Source of the DNA: Chryseobacterium camelliae
GTDB lineage: Bacteria > Bacteroidota > Bacteroidia > Flavobacteriales > Weeksellaceae
Direction of reading: 5' to 3'
NCBI RefSeq assembly: GCF_030818575.1
Contig: NZ_JAUTAL010000001.1
Span: forward strand, 1,612,001 to 1,676,000
DNA: 64,000 nt
Both the position numbers and the translations under genes were made by a program. Within the stretch, counting starts at the first letter, position 1, and each line of letters opens with the position of its first letter. The notes beneath the pieces are model-generated. The model made no database searches. It saw nothing but the letters and a program-made list of their open reading frames with translations, and was not told the origin of the DNA. Shown piece by piece: positions 28,337 to 37,520 of this stretch.

Positions 28337-29377
28337 CTATTTATAGACAGAGAGCGACAGTTTCATATTGACTTCCTGATCATCCAGAGGGCGTTCTATG
28401 AACATCTGGCGGATGTCTCCGGAACGCATTTCATCTTTCTTGGCCTGCTGGATCAGCTGCTGGATGGCTTTTACCCTTCCTGCATAGGTTCCTTTATAGT
28501 ACATCACATAATTCTCCGTCGCGTTAATAGTCCTGAAACTGAAATTGTTATCCGTAACTCCGGTTTTATTGGAAAGCGGAATCCCAATGAAATAAGATAC
28601 TTCTTTATCTTTATAATTGTCGGCATCCGTTATCAGGACAGCATACCCGAATTCATCATCTTTCTTACCCAGGTCCATCGTCACATAATTGTACACTTTA
28701 TTATAGTTCATGACAATGTTTTTGTATAAAGCATCTTTTTTATTTGAAGCACTTACGTTGACCCCCAACAGCAGTTGGGATTCGTCCTTTTCCACCATGA
28801 TACTGTCATACTTTATCGAAGCCAGTTGATTGTCTTTTTCAACTTTATTCCCCAGCACATTTTTGAGCTTAGCCATGCTTTTATCAATATTGTCTGCAAA
28901 GCGGTCTTCCGTCCAGAAATTCTCTACCCTCCTGAACAGGGAAAGTTTAGGGGTATGTACCCGCCAGGTAATGCTTGTTTTCTGCGGCGAAAGGGATTTG
29001 AATTTTACATCAACCAAAGTAGGGTTCTCATTTCGGTCTTCAAAAAGCTGGTAACGAAGGGTTTTGCCGGGATTTTCATACCGGATGAACATTTCGCCAT
29101 CCGTTTCATTTTTCGGATCTACGTAACTTATGGAGCTTCCCTGCCCTTCATACGGCGTATAATAATCAATATCAATGGAAGGAGAGCTGCTGAAAAAGTT
29201 GTTCCAGCGGGTAAAATTCTGAAGGTTATTGAACTGGGAGAAAACTTTCTCTACCGGATAATCAATTTCTTTTTCGATGGTAAAGCTCTTGCTTTCATCA
29301 ACGAAATAATACATGGAAAGGGCATAAGCTCCCACCAGGATAATGACAAGTACACTTAGGATTCTGAAAACACGCAT
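28337..29377 (-). CDS. Membrane-anchored SRPBCC / GyrI-like ligand-binding protein
   Basis: The start is placed at MRVFRILSVLVIILVGAYAL, an N-terminal membrane anchor. Residues of about 30-170 form an SRPBCC (polyketide-cyclase-like) domain (IDYPVEKVFSQFNNLQNFTRWNNF, quoted in part). The C-terminal half ends in a stretch resembling the GyrI/AraC effector-binding fold (NYVMYYKGTYAGRVKAIQQL, then MFIERPL). Two small-molecule-binding folds on one anchor suggest lipid or ligand sensing or binding; no ligand is indicated. Its promoter overlaps the glgC terminator. Confidence 0.75.
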   Translation of the reverse strand: MRVFRILSVLVIILVGAYALSMYYFVDESKSFTIEKEIDYPVEKVFSQFNNLQNFTRWNNFFSSSPSIDIDYYTPYEGQGSSISYVDPKNETDGEMFIRYENPGKTLRYQLFEDRNENPTLVDVKFKSLSPQKTSITWRVHTPKLSLFRRVENFWTEDRFADNIDKSMAKLKNVLGNKVEKDNQLASIKYDSIMVEKDESQLLLGVNVSASNKKDALYKNIVMNYNKVYNYVTMDLGKKDDEFGYAVLITDADNYKDKEVSYFIGIPLSNKTGVTDNNFSFRTINATENYVMYYKGTYAGRVKAIQQLIQQAKKDEMRSGDIRQMFIERPLDDQEVNMKLSLSVYK

Positions 29378-29381
29378 CACA

Positions 29382-29412
29382 CAAAAGTAAGACAAATAAA
29401 AAAAGTGACCAA
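29382..29412 (-). promoter_or_regulatory. Promoter of the SRPBCC gene, possibly leaderless
   Basis: On the minus strand TTG at 29412-29410 and TACTTTTG at 29389-29382 have a 20-nt spacer. Only 4 nt separate the -7 element from the ATG at 29377, so the transcript could start at or very near the start codon. Confidence 0.7.
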
Positions 29413-29424
29413 TATCTGATCACT
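29397..29424 (-). terminator. Terminator of the glycogen operon
   Basis: On the minus strand AGTGATC/GGTCACT (29404-29424; one G-U pair in RNA) is followed by seven Ts. It overlaps the -33 TTG of the downstream gene. Confidence 0.78.
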
Positions 29425-29449
29425 CTTGTTATCGCTGTATGTTAATTTC

Positions 29450-30718
29450 TTATCCGATATGGGTTCCGGGAGGTAGAACGGCACCCTTCTTCACAACTAC
29501 AATACCGTCCTGAACGGCATAAGTCCCATAATCACCATCTTCCAGATGCCTTCCGCCTATGATCCTGACATTGTCTCCGATATAGCAGTTTTTATCGATA
29601 ATGGCTTTTTCTATGTAACAGTACTTACCGATTCCCATATTTGGGAACCCGCTTTTGTCATTGGAAACAATATCCATTGTTGTCTGGTAGAAATCCGCAC
29701 CCATTACATAGGAGTTAACAATGGTACTTCCCTTGTCAATTCTCATCCGGTTACCGATTACAGAATTCTCTATTTTGTCTGCCATGATGATGCATCCGTC
29801 CCCGAAAACCGCTTTGCTCACATAAGAACCATTGATTTTGGATGGCGGAAGCATTCTCGCCCTTGTATAAATAGGTGAAGTGGAAAATAAGTTGAATTTA
29901 GGAAAGTCCTGACAGAGATCCAGGTTGGCCTCATAAAACGATTCAATAGTACCGATATCTGTCCAGTAACCTTCATACTGATAGCTTAGTGTCGTATATT
30001 TTCCGATAGAGCTTGGTATAATATCTTTCCCGAAATCATCTCCTGCACCTTCTTCAAACATTTTTTTCAGGATATTCTTTGTGAAAATATAAATTCCCAT
30101 GGAAGCGAGAAACTCTTTCCCCTGATATCTATTTTCATCGGAAACTTCGGATTTGAGATCAGCCAATGCATCATATGATGGCTTTTCATAGAAAGAAGTA
30201 ATATTCCCCTCATCATCTGATTTTAAGATTCCGAAACCTGTAGCGTCTTTGGCATTTACGGGAATGGTTGCAATGGTTACATCACCTCCCTTTTCAATAT
30301 GGAAATCCAGCATTTCCCTGAAATCCATCTGATAAAGCTGGTCTCCGGAAAGAATCAAAATATAATCATAATCATACTTTTCAAGATGTTTCATCGACTG
30401 TCTCACAGCATCTGCCGTTCCCTGGTACCAATTTTCGTTCTCTACATTCTGTTCTGCAGCGAGGATGTCTACGAAACCTTTGCTGAAGATGTCAAAATGG
30501 TACGAATTTTTGATATGCGAATTTAAAGAAGCTGAATTAAACTGCGTCAAAACAAGGATTTTGTTTAATCCGGAATTCAGGCAGTTGGAAATGGGAATAT
30601 CCACGAGCCTGTATTTTCCGGCGATAGGTACTGCCGGCTTTGATCTGGTGTATGTAAGTGGGAATAATCTGGTTCCCCTGCCTCCGCCTAAAACAATGGA
30701 AATTACATTGCGTTTCAT
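29450..30718 (-). CDS. glgC: Glucose-1-phosphate adenylyltransferase
   Basis: The 422-residue enzyme makes ADP-glucose, the donor for glycogen. It carries the nucleotide-binding GGGRGTRLFPLT, the activator-site SKPAVPIAGKYRLVDIPISN, the catalytic SGDQLYQMD and a C-terminal left-handed beta-helix domain (about 300-420). It is the last gene of the glgB-glgA-lipoprotein-glgC transcript and is followed by a terminator. ADP-glucose pyrophosphorylases are usually allosteric; the effector here is not predictable. Confidence 0.97.
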   Translation of the reverse strand: MKRNVISIVLGGGRGTRLFPLTYTRSKPAVPIAGKYRLVDIPISNCLNSGLNKILVLTQFNSASLNSHIKNSYHFDIFSKGFVDILAAEQNVENENWYQGTADAVRQSMKHLEKYDYDYILILSGDQLYQMDFREMLDFHIEKGGDVTIATIPVNAKDATGFGILKSDDEGNITSFYEKPSYDALADLKSEVSDENRYQGKEFLASMGIYIFTKNILKKMFEEGAGDDFGKDIIPSSIGKYTTLSYQYEGYWTDIGTIESFYEANLDLCQDFPKFNLFSTSPIYTRARMLPPSKINGSYVSKAVFGDGCIIMADKIENSVIGNRMRIDKGSTIVNSYVMGADFYQTTMDIVSNDKSGFPNMGIGKYCYIEKAIIDKNCYIGDNVRIIGGRHLEDGDYGTYAVQDGIVVVKKGAVLPPGTHIG

Positions 30719-30731
30719 AAATATCTTGCGT

Positions 30732-31265
30732 TTATTTTATTAAGTTTACTGTTCTGCTTCCGGTATCTACATGCACCGTAAAGCATCTTTTGTTATTAGC
30801 TTTAAGTTCTTCTTTGTAGATGATGACCTCATACCTATTACCCTTCAACATTCTTACCATTTTGTCTACATTATCAATTTTAATGCAATATTTTTCCAAT
30901 TCTTTCCTGAACATGCTGTTTGTGATGAGGATATCCATAACCATTGCACTCGTCAGCGGAAAATCTCTGATATCTTGATCATATCTTATCCTCCAGTCTT
31001 TTCCGTATTCCTGTTCGATTGCAGCATAGGTAGCCTTGTTAACGGTATTGATACTGTCAATTAACTTCTGATTAACCGAGCATTCAGCCATTATATCATG
31101 TTTTATCTTCCATTTATAAGAAATTCCGTCCATGGCTTCTATCACAGCTAAATTGGGATACCCATAACTTAAAATCCTGTAATATCCAGCACTGTCTTTC
31201 ATTACTTCCTTCCTGCAGGAACATAAGAATATACATAGCAATAAACAAGCGGTTCCTCTATACAT
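30732..31265 (-). CDS. Lipoprotein of unknown function inside the glycogen operon
   Basis: The 177-residue product has a short signal peptide ending in the lipobox LCSC (Cys17), so it is probably a lipoprotein. The rest (YYRILSYGYPNLAVIEAMDG, KNVDKMVRMLKGNRYEVII-like segments) has no family I recognise. It starts 2 nt after the glgA stop and ends 13 nt before glgC, so it is translated from the glycogen mRNA. An envelope protein there is unexpected because glycogen synthesis is cytosolic. It may be a passenger gene. Confidence 0.8.
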   Translation of the reverse strand: MYRGTACLLLCIFLCSCRKEVMKDSAGYYRILSYGYPNLAVIEAMDGISYKWKIKHDIMAECSVNQKLIDSINTVNKATYAAIEQEYGKDWRIRYDQDIRDFPLTSAMVMDILITNSMFRKELEKYCIKIDNVDKMVRMLKGNRYEVIIYKEELKANNKRCFTVHVDTGSRTVNLIK

Positions 31266-31267
31266 GA

Positions 31268-32674
31268 TTACTTTCTGTACAAAGCAATATATTTTTCTGC
31301 CGATTTCTCCCAGGCAAAATCAAAACTCATATTGGTATGAATCAGGCTGTTCATCATATCCTTACGGCTGTAAATGCTCAAAGCCCTTTCTATAGCGTTA
31401 ACAATATCGTCTACGCCAGGATAAGTAAAATTAAGGCCAGCTCCGCCTGTGGAAACATCCTGTACCGTATCTTTCAGCCCTCCGGTATACCGTACCACCG
31501 GAACCGTTCCGTATCTCATAGAATACATCTGGTTCAGGCCGCAAGGCTCCACCCTTGATGGCATCAGCAGAAAATCGGCAGAAGCATAGATTTTATGGGA
31601 AAGATATTCCTTATATCCCAGATCTACTGCAAAATTGGAATAGACATAATCGAATTCCTTCAGTTTATTCTCAATAGCCATATTACCGGATCCCAGGATC
31701 ATAACATTTAATGCTCCGCTTGTTTGTGTAATGCTCCTCCAGACCATATCCGGCAGCAGATCAGCTCCCTTTTCGGTGGCAAACCTTCCGATAAAGGCAA
31801 AAAGAGGAAGCTCCGGCCGTAAACCATATTCTTTGCAGAGTTTTTCCTTGTTCTTTTTCTTCTTTTCTACGGCATTGCGGATGTTGAAATTATAGTCAAG
31901 CATCGGGTCCGTTTCGGGGTTCCACACTTCTGTATCAATGCCATTGATGATACCGTAAGCCTTTCCATATTCATTACGGATCAGATGTTCCAGGCCATGG
32001 AAACTTACATACAATTCTTCAAGATATCCCTGTGAAACCGTAGTGAAGGCATGCGAGCATTTGATCATGCAAGCCAGAGGGTTAATCAGCCCGTTCCAGT
32101 CCAGCAGGCCCCACTGATAGGAATCGAACCCCGGCATGTATTTCGCCATTTCCCAGCTCATCATCCCCTGGTATTCACCGTTGTGGATGGTTCCGATGGT
32201 TTTTACTCCCTTTAAAAAGGAAAATTCCGGACAATGCTCAATCATGAAAGGCACCAGGCCGGTATGATAATCATGGCAGTGCAATACGTCCGGGCGGATC
32301 TGCATTGCGCTAAGCCAATGCAATACGGCATGCTGAAACGCGATAAACTGGAAGTTTTCATCCTGGTAGCCATAAGGATTGTCCCTGTCCAGAAGACCGG
32401 GAACTTTCACCATATATAATTCGAATCCCAATGCATTGGTCTTTTCTTTCATGACCAGTGCCCGGAGCATATTTGACCCCTGATGGATAAAGCCATCGAA
32501 AACAACATCAAATTCATGTTCATGAACAAAAGGTTTGTTATACCAGGGCATTACAACCTTTGCATAAATATTCTCAATTGTATTCTGATATTTGGGAAGT
32601 GCTCCTACGACATCCGCCAGTCCACCGACTTTTGCCACCGGATAACACTCCGTACTGAGATGATAAATAACCAT
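31268..32674 (-). CDS. glgA: Glycogen synthase (ADP-glucose type, GT5)
   Basis: The 468-residue GT-B enzyme elongates alpha-1,4-glucan from ADP-glucose. The N-terminal KVGGL motif is present (YPVAKVGGLADVVGALP). The C-terminal domain includes FIGRFATEKGADLL, PSRVEPCGLNQMYSMRYGT and VRYTGGLKDTV. Its start lies 6 nt after the glgB stop. The first in-frame methionine (MVIYHLSTECYP) fits the family N-terminus. Confidence 0.96.
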   Translation of the reverse strand: MVIYHLSTECYPVAKVGGLADVVGALPKYQNTIENIYAKVVMPWYNKPFVHEHEFDVVFDGFIHQGSNMLRALVMKEKTNALGFELYMVKVPGLLDRDNPYGYQDENFQFIAFQHAVLHWLSAMQIRPDVLHCHDYHTGLVPFMIEHCPEFSFLKGVKTIGTIHNGEYQGMMSWEMAKYMPGFDSYQWGLLDWNGLINPLACMIKCSHAFTTVSQGYLEELYVSFHGLEHLIRNEYGKAYGIINGIDTEVWNPETDPMLDYNFNIRNAVEKKKKNKEKLCKEYGLRPELPLFAFIGRFATEKGADLLPDMVWRSITQTSGALNVMILGSGNMAIENKLKEFDYVYSNFAVDLGYKEYLSHKIYASADFLLMPSRVEPCGLNQMYSMRYGTVPVVRYTGGLKDTVQDVSTGGAGLNFTYPGVDDIVNAIERALSIYSRKDMMNSLIHTNMSFDFAWEKSAEKYIALYRK

Positions 32675-32680
32675 TATACT

Positions 32681-34630
32681 TTATCTTTTGTGTAATTTAA
32701 TTCTTTTTTGCGGGTATGTTTTTTCCTTTTTCTTTTTCAGCACGATTCCGGCAAGAGGGGATATTCTGATGCTGATGGATTTCGGGTGATTCATCCAGTC
32801 TTCTTGATCCTCCCGGAAAATGTCGGGATGCACGCCACTCCCTGCATACTGTTCATCATCGGAATTGAAAATTACTTTCCAGTGCGTTCCCGCATCAACC
32901 CCGATCTTATAATCCATAACTTTGGGCGTGAGATTAAGTATGACCATGCATACTTCATCTTTATTTTTTCCTTTTCTAAGATAGATATACACGGAGTTGT
33001 CCTGATCATCGGCCTGTACCCATTCAAAGCCATCACTGCTGAACTGGCTCTCATACATTGCTTTCTCAGTTCTGTACAGATGGTTCAGATCTCTTACCAA
33101 TGCCTGCAATCCTTTGTGCACGCTGTATTGCAACAAATGCCAGTCCAAACTCTGCCGGAAATTCCATTCCCGGGTCTGCCCGAATTCATTTCCCATGAAT
33201 AAAAGCTTTGCGCCGGGGTGGGTAAACATATAAACGTACAGTGCGCGCAGATTGGCGAACTTCTGCCATTCATCTCCTGCCATCTTGTAAATCAGGCTGG
33301 ATTTCCCATGTACCACTTCGTCATGGGATAGAGGCATCATGTAGTTTTCATTAAATACATACATGGAAGCAAAAGTAAGCTTATGATGATAAAATTTTCT
33401 GTCCGAAGGGGATTCCTTAAAATAATCTAAGGTATCATGCATCCATCCCATCATCCATTTCATTCCGAAGCCTACCCCTCCGGCATAGACCGGCTTGGTA
33501 AGCATGGGAAAATCTGAGCTTTCCTCGGCAATCGTCATGATGCTGTTGCCGAACACTCCGTAAACGGCTGTATTGAATTCCTGAAGGAAAGTTTTGGCTT
33601 CCAGATTCACATTTTCACCATAGATGTTGGGTTCCCACTCCCCTTCATTCCTGGAATAATCAAGGTGAAGCATGGAAGTTACGGCATCTACCCGCAATCC
33701 GTCAGCATGATAGCGGTCCAGCCAGAACATGGCATTTGAAATCAGAAAAGATTTAACTTCATTTCTTCCATAGTTGAAAATATAGGATTTCCAGTCGGGA
33801 TGAAACCCCTTTCTCGGATCTTCATGTTCGTAAAGGTAAGAACCGTCGAAACGGTGCAGGCCATTGGCATCACCGGGAAAATGGGACGGCACCCAATCCA
33901 GGATCACACCGATATTGTTTTTGTGCAGCGTATCGATAAGGTACATCAGGTCCTGAGGAGAACCGAAACGCGATGTGGCAGCAAAGAAACCGGTAATCTG
34001 GTATCCCCAGCTCGGATCATACGGATATTCCATCAGAGGCATGAATTCCACGTGGGTAAAGCCCATTTCCAGGATATAGGGAACCAGCTTATCAGCAATA
34101 TCCCTGTAGTTAAGAACCTTTTCAGGATCGTACTCATTTTTCATCCAGGAAGCCAGATGCATCTCATAGACTGAAATGGGTGCCGTGATACTGTTCTTTT
34201 CCCAACGTTTGGACATCCACTCCTCATCTCCCCATTCATACCAGGTTGTTGAAATCAGCGAAGCGGCCTGCAGGTTTTGTTCCCAGCTCAGCGCGTACGG
34301 ATCGCTTTTTTCCAGGATTTCACCATGCGCAGTCTCTATGGCATACTTGTACAAAGTTCCCCAGGTAAGCCCGGCAATGAACCCTTCCCAGATTCCTGAA
34401 CCATCCCATCGGGGATACAGGACGTGCTCACGGTGATTCCAGCTATTGAAATTCCCAATAACAGAAACCTTTGCGGCATTGGGCGCCCAGACAGAGAAAT
34501 AAACACCCTGTATTCCGTCGTTTTCTATGGAATGTGCCCCGAATTTATCGTACAGCTTATAATGTTTGCCTTCTTTAAAAAGATAAATATCTTGTTCCGT
34601 AAAAAGACTGTGTATTGTAACCGAATCCAT
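32681..34630 (-). CDS. glgB: 1,4-alpha-glucan branching enzyme (GH13)
   Basis: The 649-residue enzyme adds alpha-1,6 branches. A CBM48 module (about 25-125, VYFSVWAPNAAKVSVIGNFN) precedes the GH13 barrel. Motifs seen are the nucleophile region DGLRVDAVTSM, the acid/base region MTIAEESSDFP and MPLSHDEVVHGK. A C-terminal beta domain closes the protein. It lacks the extra N1 module of longer GlgB forms. It is the first gene of the operon and divergent from the esterase-M17 genes. Confidence 0.97.
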   Translation of the reverse strand: MDSVTIHSLFTEQDIYLFKEGKHYKLYDKFGAHSIENDGIQGVYFSVWAPNAAKVSVIGNFNSWNHREHVLYPRWDGSGIWEGFIAGLTWGTLYKYAIETAHGEILEKSDPYALSWEQNLQAASLISTTWYEWGDEEWMSKRWEKNSITAPISVYEMHLASWMKNEYDPEKVLNYRDIADKLVPYILEMGFTHVEFMPLMEYPYDPSWGYQITGFFAATSRFGSPQDLMYLIDTLHKNNIGVILDWVPSHFPGDANGLHRFDGSYLYEHEDPRKGFHPDWKSYIFNYGRNEVKSFLISNAMFWLDRYHADGLRVDAVTSMLHLDYSRNEGEWEPNIYGENVNLEAKTFLQEFNTAVYGVFGNSIMTIAEESSDFPMLTKPVYAGGVGFGMKWMMGWMHDTLDYFKESPSDRKFYHHKLTFASMYVFNENYMMPLSHDEVVHGKSSLIYKMAGDEWQKFANLRALYVYMFTHPGAKLLFMGNEFGQTREWNFRQSLDWHLLQYSVHKGLQALVRDLNHLYRTEKAMYESQFSSDGFEWVQADDQDNSVYIYLRKGKNKDEVCMVILNLTPKVMDYKIGVDAGTHWKVIFNSDDEQYAGSGVHPDIFREDQEDWMNHPKSISIRISPLAGIVLKKKKEKTYPQKRIKLHKR

Positions 34631-34836
34631 CAGTTGTGATCTTGTATTATATTTTCCTTGAAAATACGAAAAATATCATCACCAATTGTTAATCTTTAAT
34701 GAATATTTACCGTACTGCTTGCATGCATCAAAGGCTTCTCAAATATATCATTTTTACTTTGAGGGATTTGTGGATTCGGATGCCCTTCTTTATAAAGTTT
34801 TTCATAAATTTAACGGTTAACTTTTATGAAACGCTT

Positions 34837-35982
34837 ATGATGAGGTTTGAATTGCATACCGGTGAAAAGGATGAAAGGCCGGTCTACATCACCGGAAATT
34901 TCAATAGCTGGAACCCCCTGGACGAGCGTTACCGAATGACACTTCTGGATTCAGGCATTTATTATATTGAAAAAGATGCTGCAACTTTACCGGACCATAT
35001 AGAATACAAATTTACCCGGGGAGGATGGGAAAATGTTGAACTGGATAACAGCGGCAATATCACCCCTAACCGAAGAGTCCTGAAGTCGGCCGGTAAAACT
35101 ACCGATACCGTAGAAAACTGGAGACTCAACTGGGGTCCTTTTAAAAAAGAATACTTTCCTATAGTGGAAGTGGTTTCGGAGCAATTTTATATCCCACAGC
35201 TTGACCGCTACCGTAAGATCTGGGCACTTATCCCCCATGATTATTACAATTCTGAAAAAAAATATCCTGTACTGTACCTTCAGGATGCCCAAAACCTTTT
35301 TAATGAAGGAAGCGAATACGGAAACTGGGAAATTGATAAAAAACTATCTGTATTGGCAGAATATGGCCGCGGAGACCTCATAGTTATTGCTGTAGACCAC
35401 GGAAGCAAAGACCGAATTAAAGAATATATTTTTGATAATGACCATATTTCCAACGGTTCGGAAGGCAAAAAATACATCCGTTTTATCACGGATACCCTGA
35501 AACCTCATATCGACCAGAAGTACAGAACACTGAAGGATAGGGATAATACCGGAATCGGAGGCAGCTCACTGGGAGCACTCATCAGCATTTACAGCGGTTT
35601 CCTCTATCCTGAAGTCTATTCAAAATTGCTGATTTTCTCACCTTCCTTATGGGTGGAACCGAACAATAATTTTCCGATGATGAATTTCAGGGTACCGTTC
35701 AAAACTAAAATTTACCTGTATGGTGGCGGCCAGGAAGGATCTAAGATGGTCCGAAGAATACAGATGTTTGAAGAATCCCTAAAGAAATGGGAAGACCATA
35801 AGCTGTTTGACTTCGAGTTTCGTACCAGCATCAACCCTGAAGGAACCCACAGCGAGTTCTACTGGTCCCGGGAATTCCCCAGAGCCATAGAATGGCTGTT
35901 CTATGATAACAGCGAAAATCCCGCGGAAGTTCCGCCACAACAGCAAAGCGCTAAAAAACAATCCTATGAAACTGATCAATAA
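34837..35982 (+). CDS. Fes/EsterD-type esterase with N-terminal E-set (CBM48-like) domain
   Basis: The protein (about 381 residues from 34837; a second ATG is at 34840) has an N-terminal immunoglobulin-like domain (about 1-95, RPVYITGNFNSWNPLDERYRM, quoted in part) resembling glycogen-binding modules. An alpha/beta hydrolase of the enterochelin-esterase/esterase-D family (YPVLYLQDAQNLF...TGIGGSSLGALISIY, Ser in GGSSLG) follows. Upstream in-frame codons to 34699 encode a hydrophobic stretch unlike either domain and are rejected, though a membrane anchor cannot be ruled out. It overlaps the M17 gene by 17 nt. The substrate is unknown; a carbohydrate ester or peptide ester is plausible. Confidence 0.8.
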   Translation: MMRFELHTGEKDERPVYITGNFNSWNPLDERYRMTLLDSGIYYIEKDAATLPDHIEYKFTRGGWENVELDNSGNITPNRRVLKSAGKTTDTVENWRLNWGPFKKEYFPIVEVVSEQFYIPQLDRYRKIWALIPHDYYNSEKKYPVLYLQDAQNLFNEGSEYGNWEIDKKLSVLAEYGRGDLIVIAVDHGSKDRIKEYIFDNDHISNGSEGKKYIRFITDTLKPHIDQKYRTLKDRDNTGIGGSSLGALISIYSGFLYPEVYSKLLIFSPSLWVEPNNNFPMMNFRVPFKTKIYLYGGGQEGSKMVRRIQMFEESLKKWEDHKLFDFEFRTSINPEGTHSEFYWSREFPRAIEWLFYDNSENPAEVPPQQQSAKKQSYETDQ

Positions 35983-37381
35983 AAAAAACAGGAAATACGC
36001 CCAGGTATTTCATCTCTTCAGCGAAGAAGAGTGGGCCAAAGTGCACAAAAATTTCAATCCTGGCATCTCTGCATTCTTTAACGGAAAAAAACATGAGGTC
36101 TTTATCCATGTGCATGAAGAGGGCATCGTCTATTTTATCGGTCTAGGAAAAGCGGATATCCGGAATTTTGAGGTCCAGCAGGCTGCGGTAAAATTCTCCC
36201 AGACTCAAAAAGCAACCCTGAAAGCCGTACCGACATTGATTTTAGCTGATTTCCTGAGTGAAAGACAGTTTGAAGAGTGGGTCAAAGGCCTTCTTATCGG
36301 GACATACGAATATCCTTTCGAGAAAAAACATGCAGTTTGGGATCCTGCATTTGAAATACATTCCCAGAATATCAGCCAGAAAAAACTGGATATCATTGCA
36401 CAGCGCGCCTATGCGTTATGCAATGGACAAACCGCCTGCCAGGAATGGCTGAACAAACCTGCTAACCTTAAAAAACCAGATATATTCAGCACTTATCTTA
36501 AAAATACGGCGAAGAAATACGATTTTAAATACACGGCATTCAACCGGAAAAAATGTGAAGAACTGGGACTGGGGGCTTATCTTTCTGTTAATCAGGGCAG
36601 CGCCTATGATGCCGCCTTTACCATCCTGGAATACAAGAGCAATGTTAAAAACGCAAAAACATTCGGCCTCGTCGGAAAATGTGTGCTTTTTGATACCGGC
36701 GGGATCTCCCTGAAAAATCCCGATAATATGCATTACATGAAATCTGACATGGGAGGAGCTACAGCTGTTTTAGGAACACTGATCTATGCTGCCGAGATGC
36801 AGCTTCCGGTAAATATCATTGCTATACTGCCTGTAACAGACAATGCCATATCTGAAAAGGCTTTCCTTCCCAGTGATGTAGTAACGGCTTACAACGGTAA
36901 AACCATCGAAGTGCTCAATACGGATGCTGAAGGAAGGATGATCCTGGCTGACAGCCTTGCCTATCTTGCTAAAAACTACACCACTGACCTCCTCATTGAT
37001 CTGGCTACCTTAACCGGAAGTGCTGTTAGGATGTTCGGAGATACCTGTGGAGCCTTGTTCTCTAATGATGAGTCGCTTCAAAACCTGTTGCTGAAAAGCG
37101 GTGAAGCAACACATCAGCGCTTATGGAATCTTCCTTTGTGGGACATCTGGAACGAAGATATACGGTCGGACGTAGCAGATATCAAAAATATCTCTATGAA
37201 ACCTATTGGCGACTGCATTATAGCAGCTAAATTCCTGCAGCACTTCATTGAAGGCCATCCAAAATGGGCTCATCTTGATATTGCCGGCGTGGCGTTCGGA
37301 AATGTTGGTTATGCCAAAGAAAAAGCAGCGACCGGATTCGGAGTCCAGCTGCTGATTGATTTAATTGAAAATTATCATTAA
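35966..37381 (+). CDS. M17 leucyl aminopeptidase-family metallopeptidase
   Basis: The protein (471 residues from the ATG at 35966) contains the M17 signature NTDAEGRMILADSLAY (about 315) and metal-binding segments (LFDTGGISLK, MKSDMGGATAV). M17 enzymes form hexamers with two metal ions and release N-terminal residues. Its start overlaps the preceding esterase gene by 17 nt, showing tight coupling. The neighbouring ligases may make its substrate (inference). A longer start at 35903 is rejected since it lies fully inside the esterase gene. Confidence 0.9.
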   Translation: MKLINKKNRKYAQVFHLFSEEEWAKVHKNFNPGISAFFNGKKHEVFIHVHEEGIVYFIGLGKADIRNFEVQQAAVKFSQTQKATLKAVPTLILADFLSERQFEEWVKGLLIGTYEYPFEKKHAVWDPAFEIHSQNISQKKLDIIAQRAYALCNGQTACQEWLNKPANLKKPDIFSTYLKNTAKKYDFKYTAFNRKKCEELGLGAYLSVNQGSAYDAAFTILEYKSNVKNAKTFGLVGKCVLFDTGGISLKNPDNMHYMKSDMGGATAVLGTLIYAAEMQLPVNIIAILPVTDNAISEKAFLPSDVVTAYNGKTIEVLNTDAEGRMILADSLAYLAKNYTTDLLIDLATLTGSAVRMFGDTCGALFSNDESLQNLLLKSGEATHQRLWNLPLWDIWNEDIRSDVADIKNISMKPIGDCIIAAKFLQHFIEGHPKWAHLDIAGVAFGNVGYAKEKAATGFGVQLLIDLIENYH

Positions 37382-37419
37382 AAATTAGGGTATTACAAAA
37401 ATTCTCTGTATCATTGATA

Positions 37420-37509
37420 TGAATTTTCAGATCATTAACTTCCCGGAAGTTTTGTTATTGAATTACCACTCCTAACAGCTTTTCATTTCTGAAAATTCAC
37501 CAAATATTA
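37420..37509. repeat. Perfect 12-bp inverted repeat in the leader of the ligase operon
   Basis: TGAATTTTCAGA (37420-37431) and TCTGAAAATTCA (37498-37509) are exact reverse complements separated by 66 nt, just before the ATP-grasp gene at 37521. No classical promoter element is obvious in the 139-nt spacer. The pair may be an operator or the base of an mRNA fold. Confidence 0.6.
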
Positions 37510-37520
37510 AAAAACATGAT

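Noticed and set aside
34699..34836. Extra 46 N-terminal residues on the esterase
   Set aside because: They are Arg/Phe-rich without signal-peptide layout, and the E-set domain begins right after the ATGs at 34837/34840; not fully excluded.
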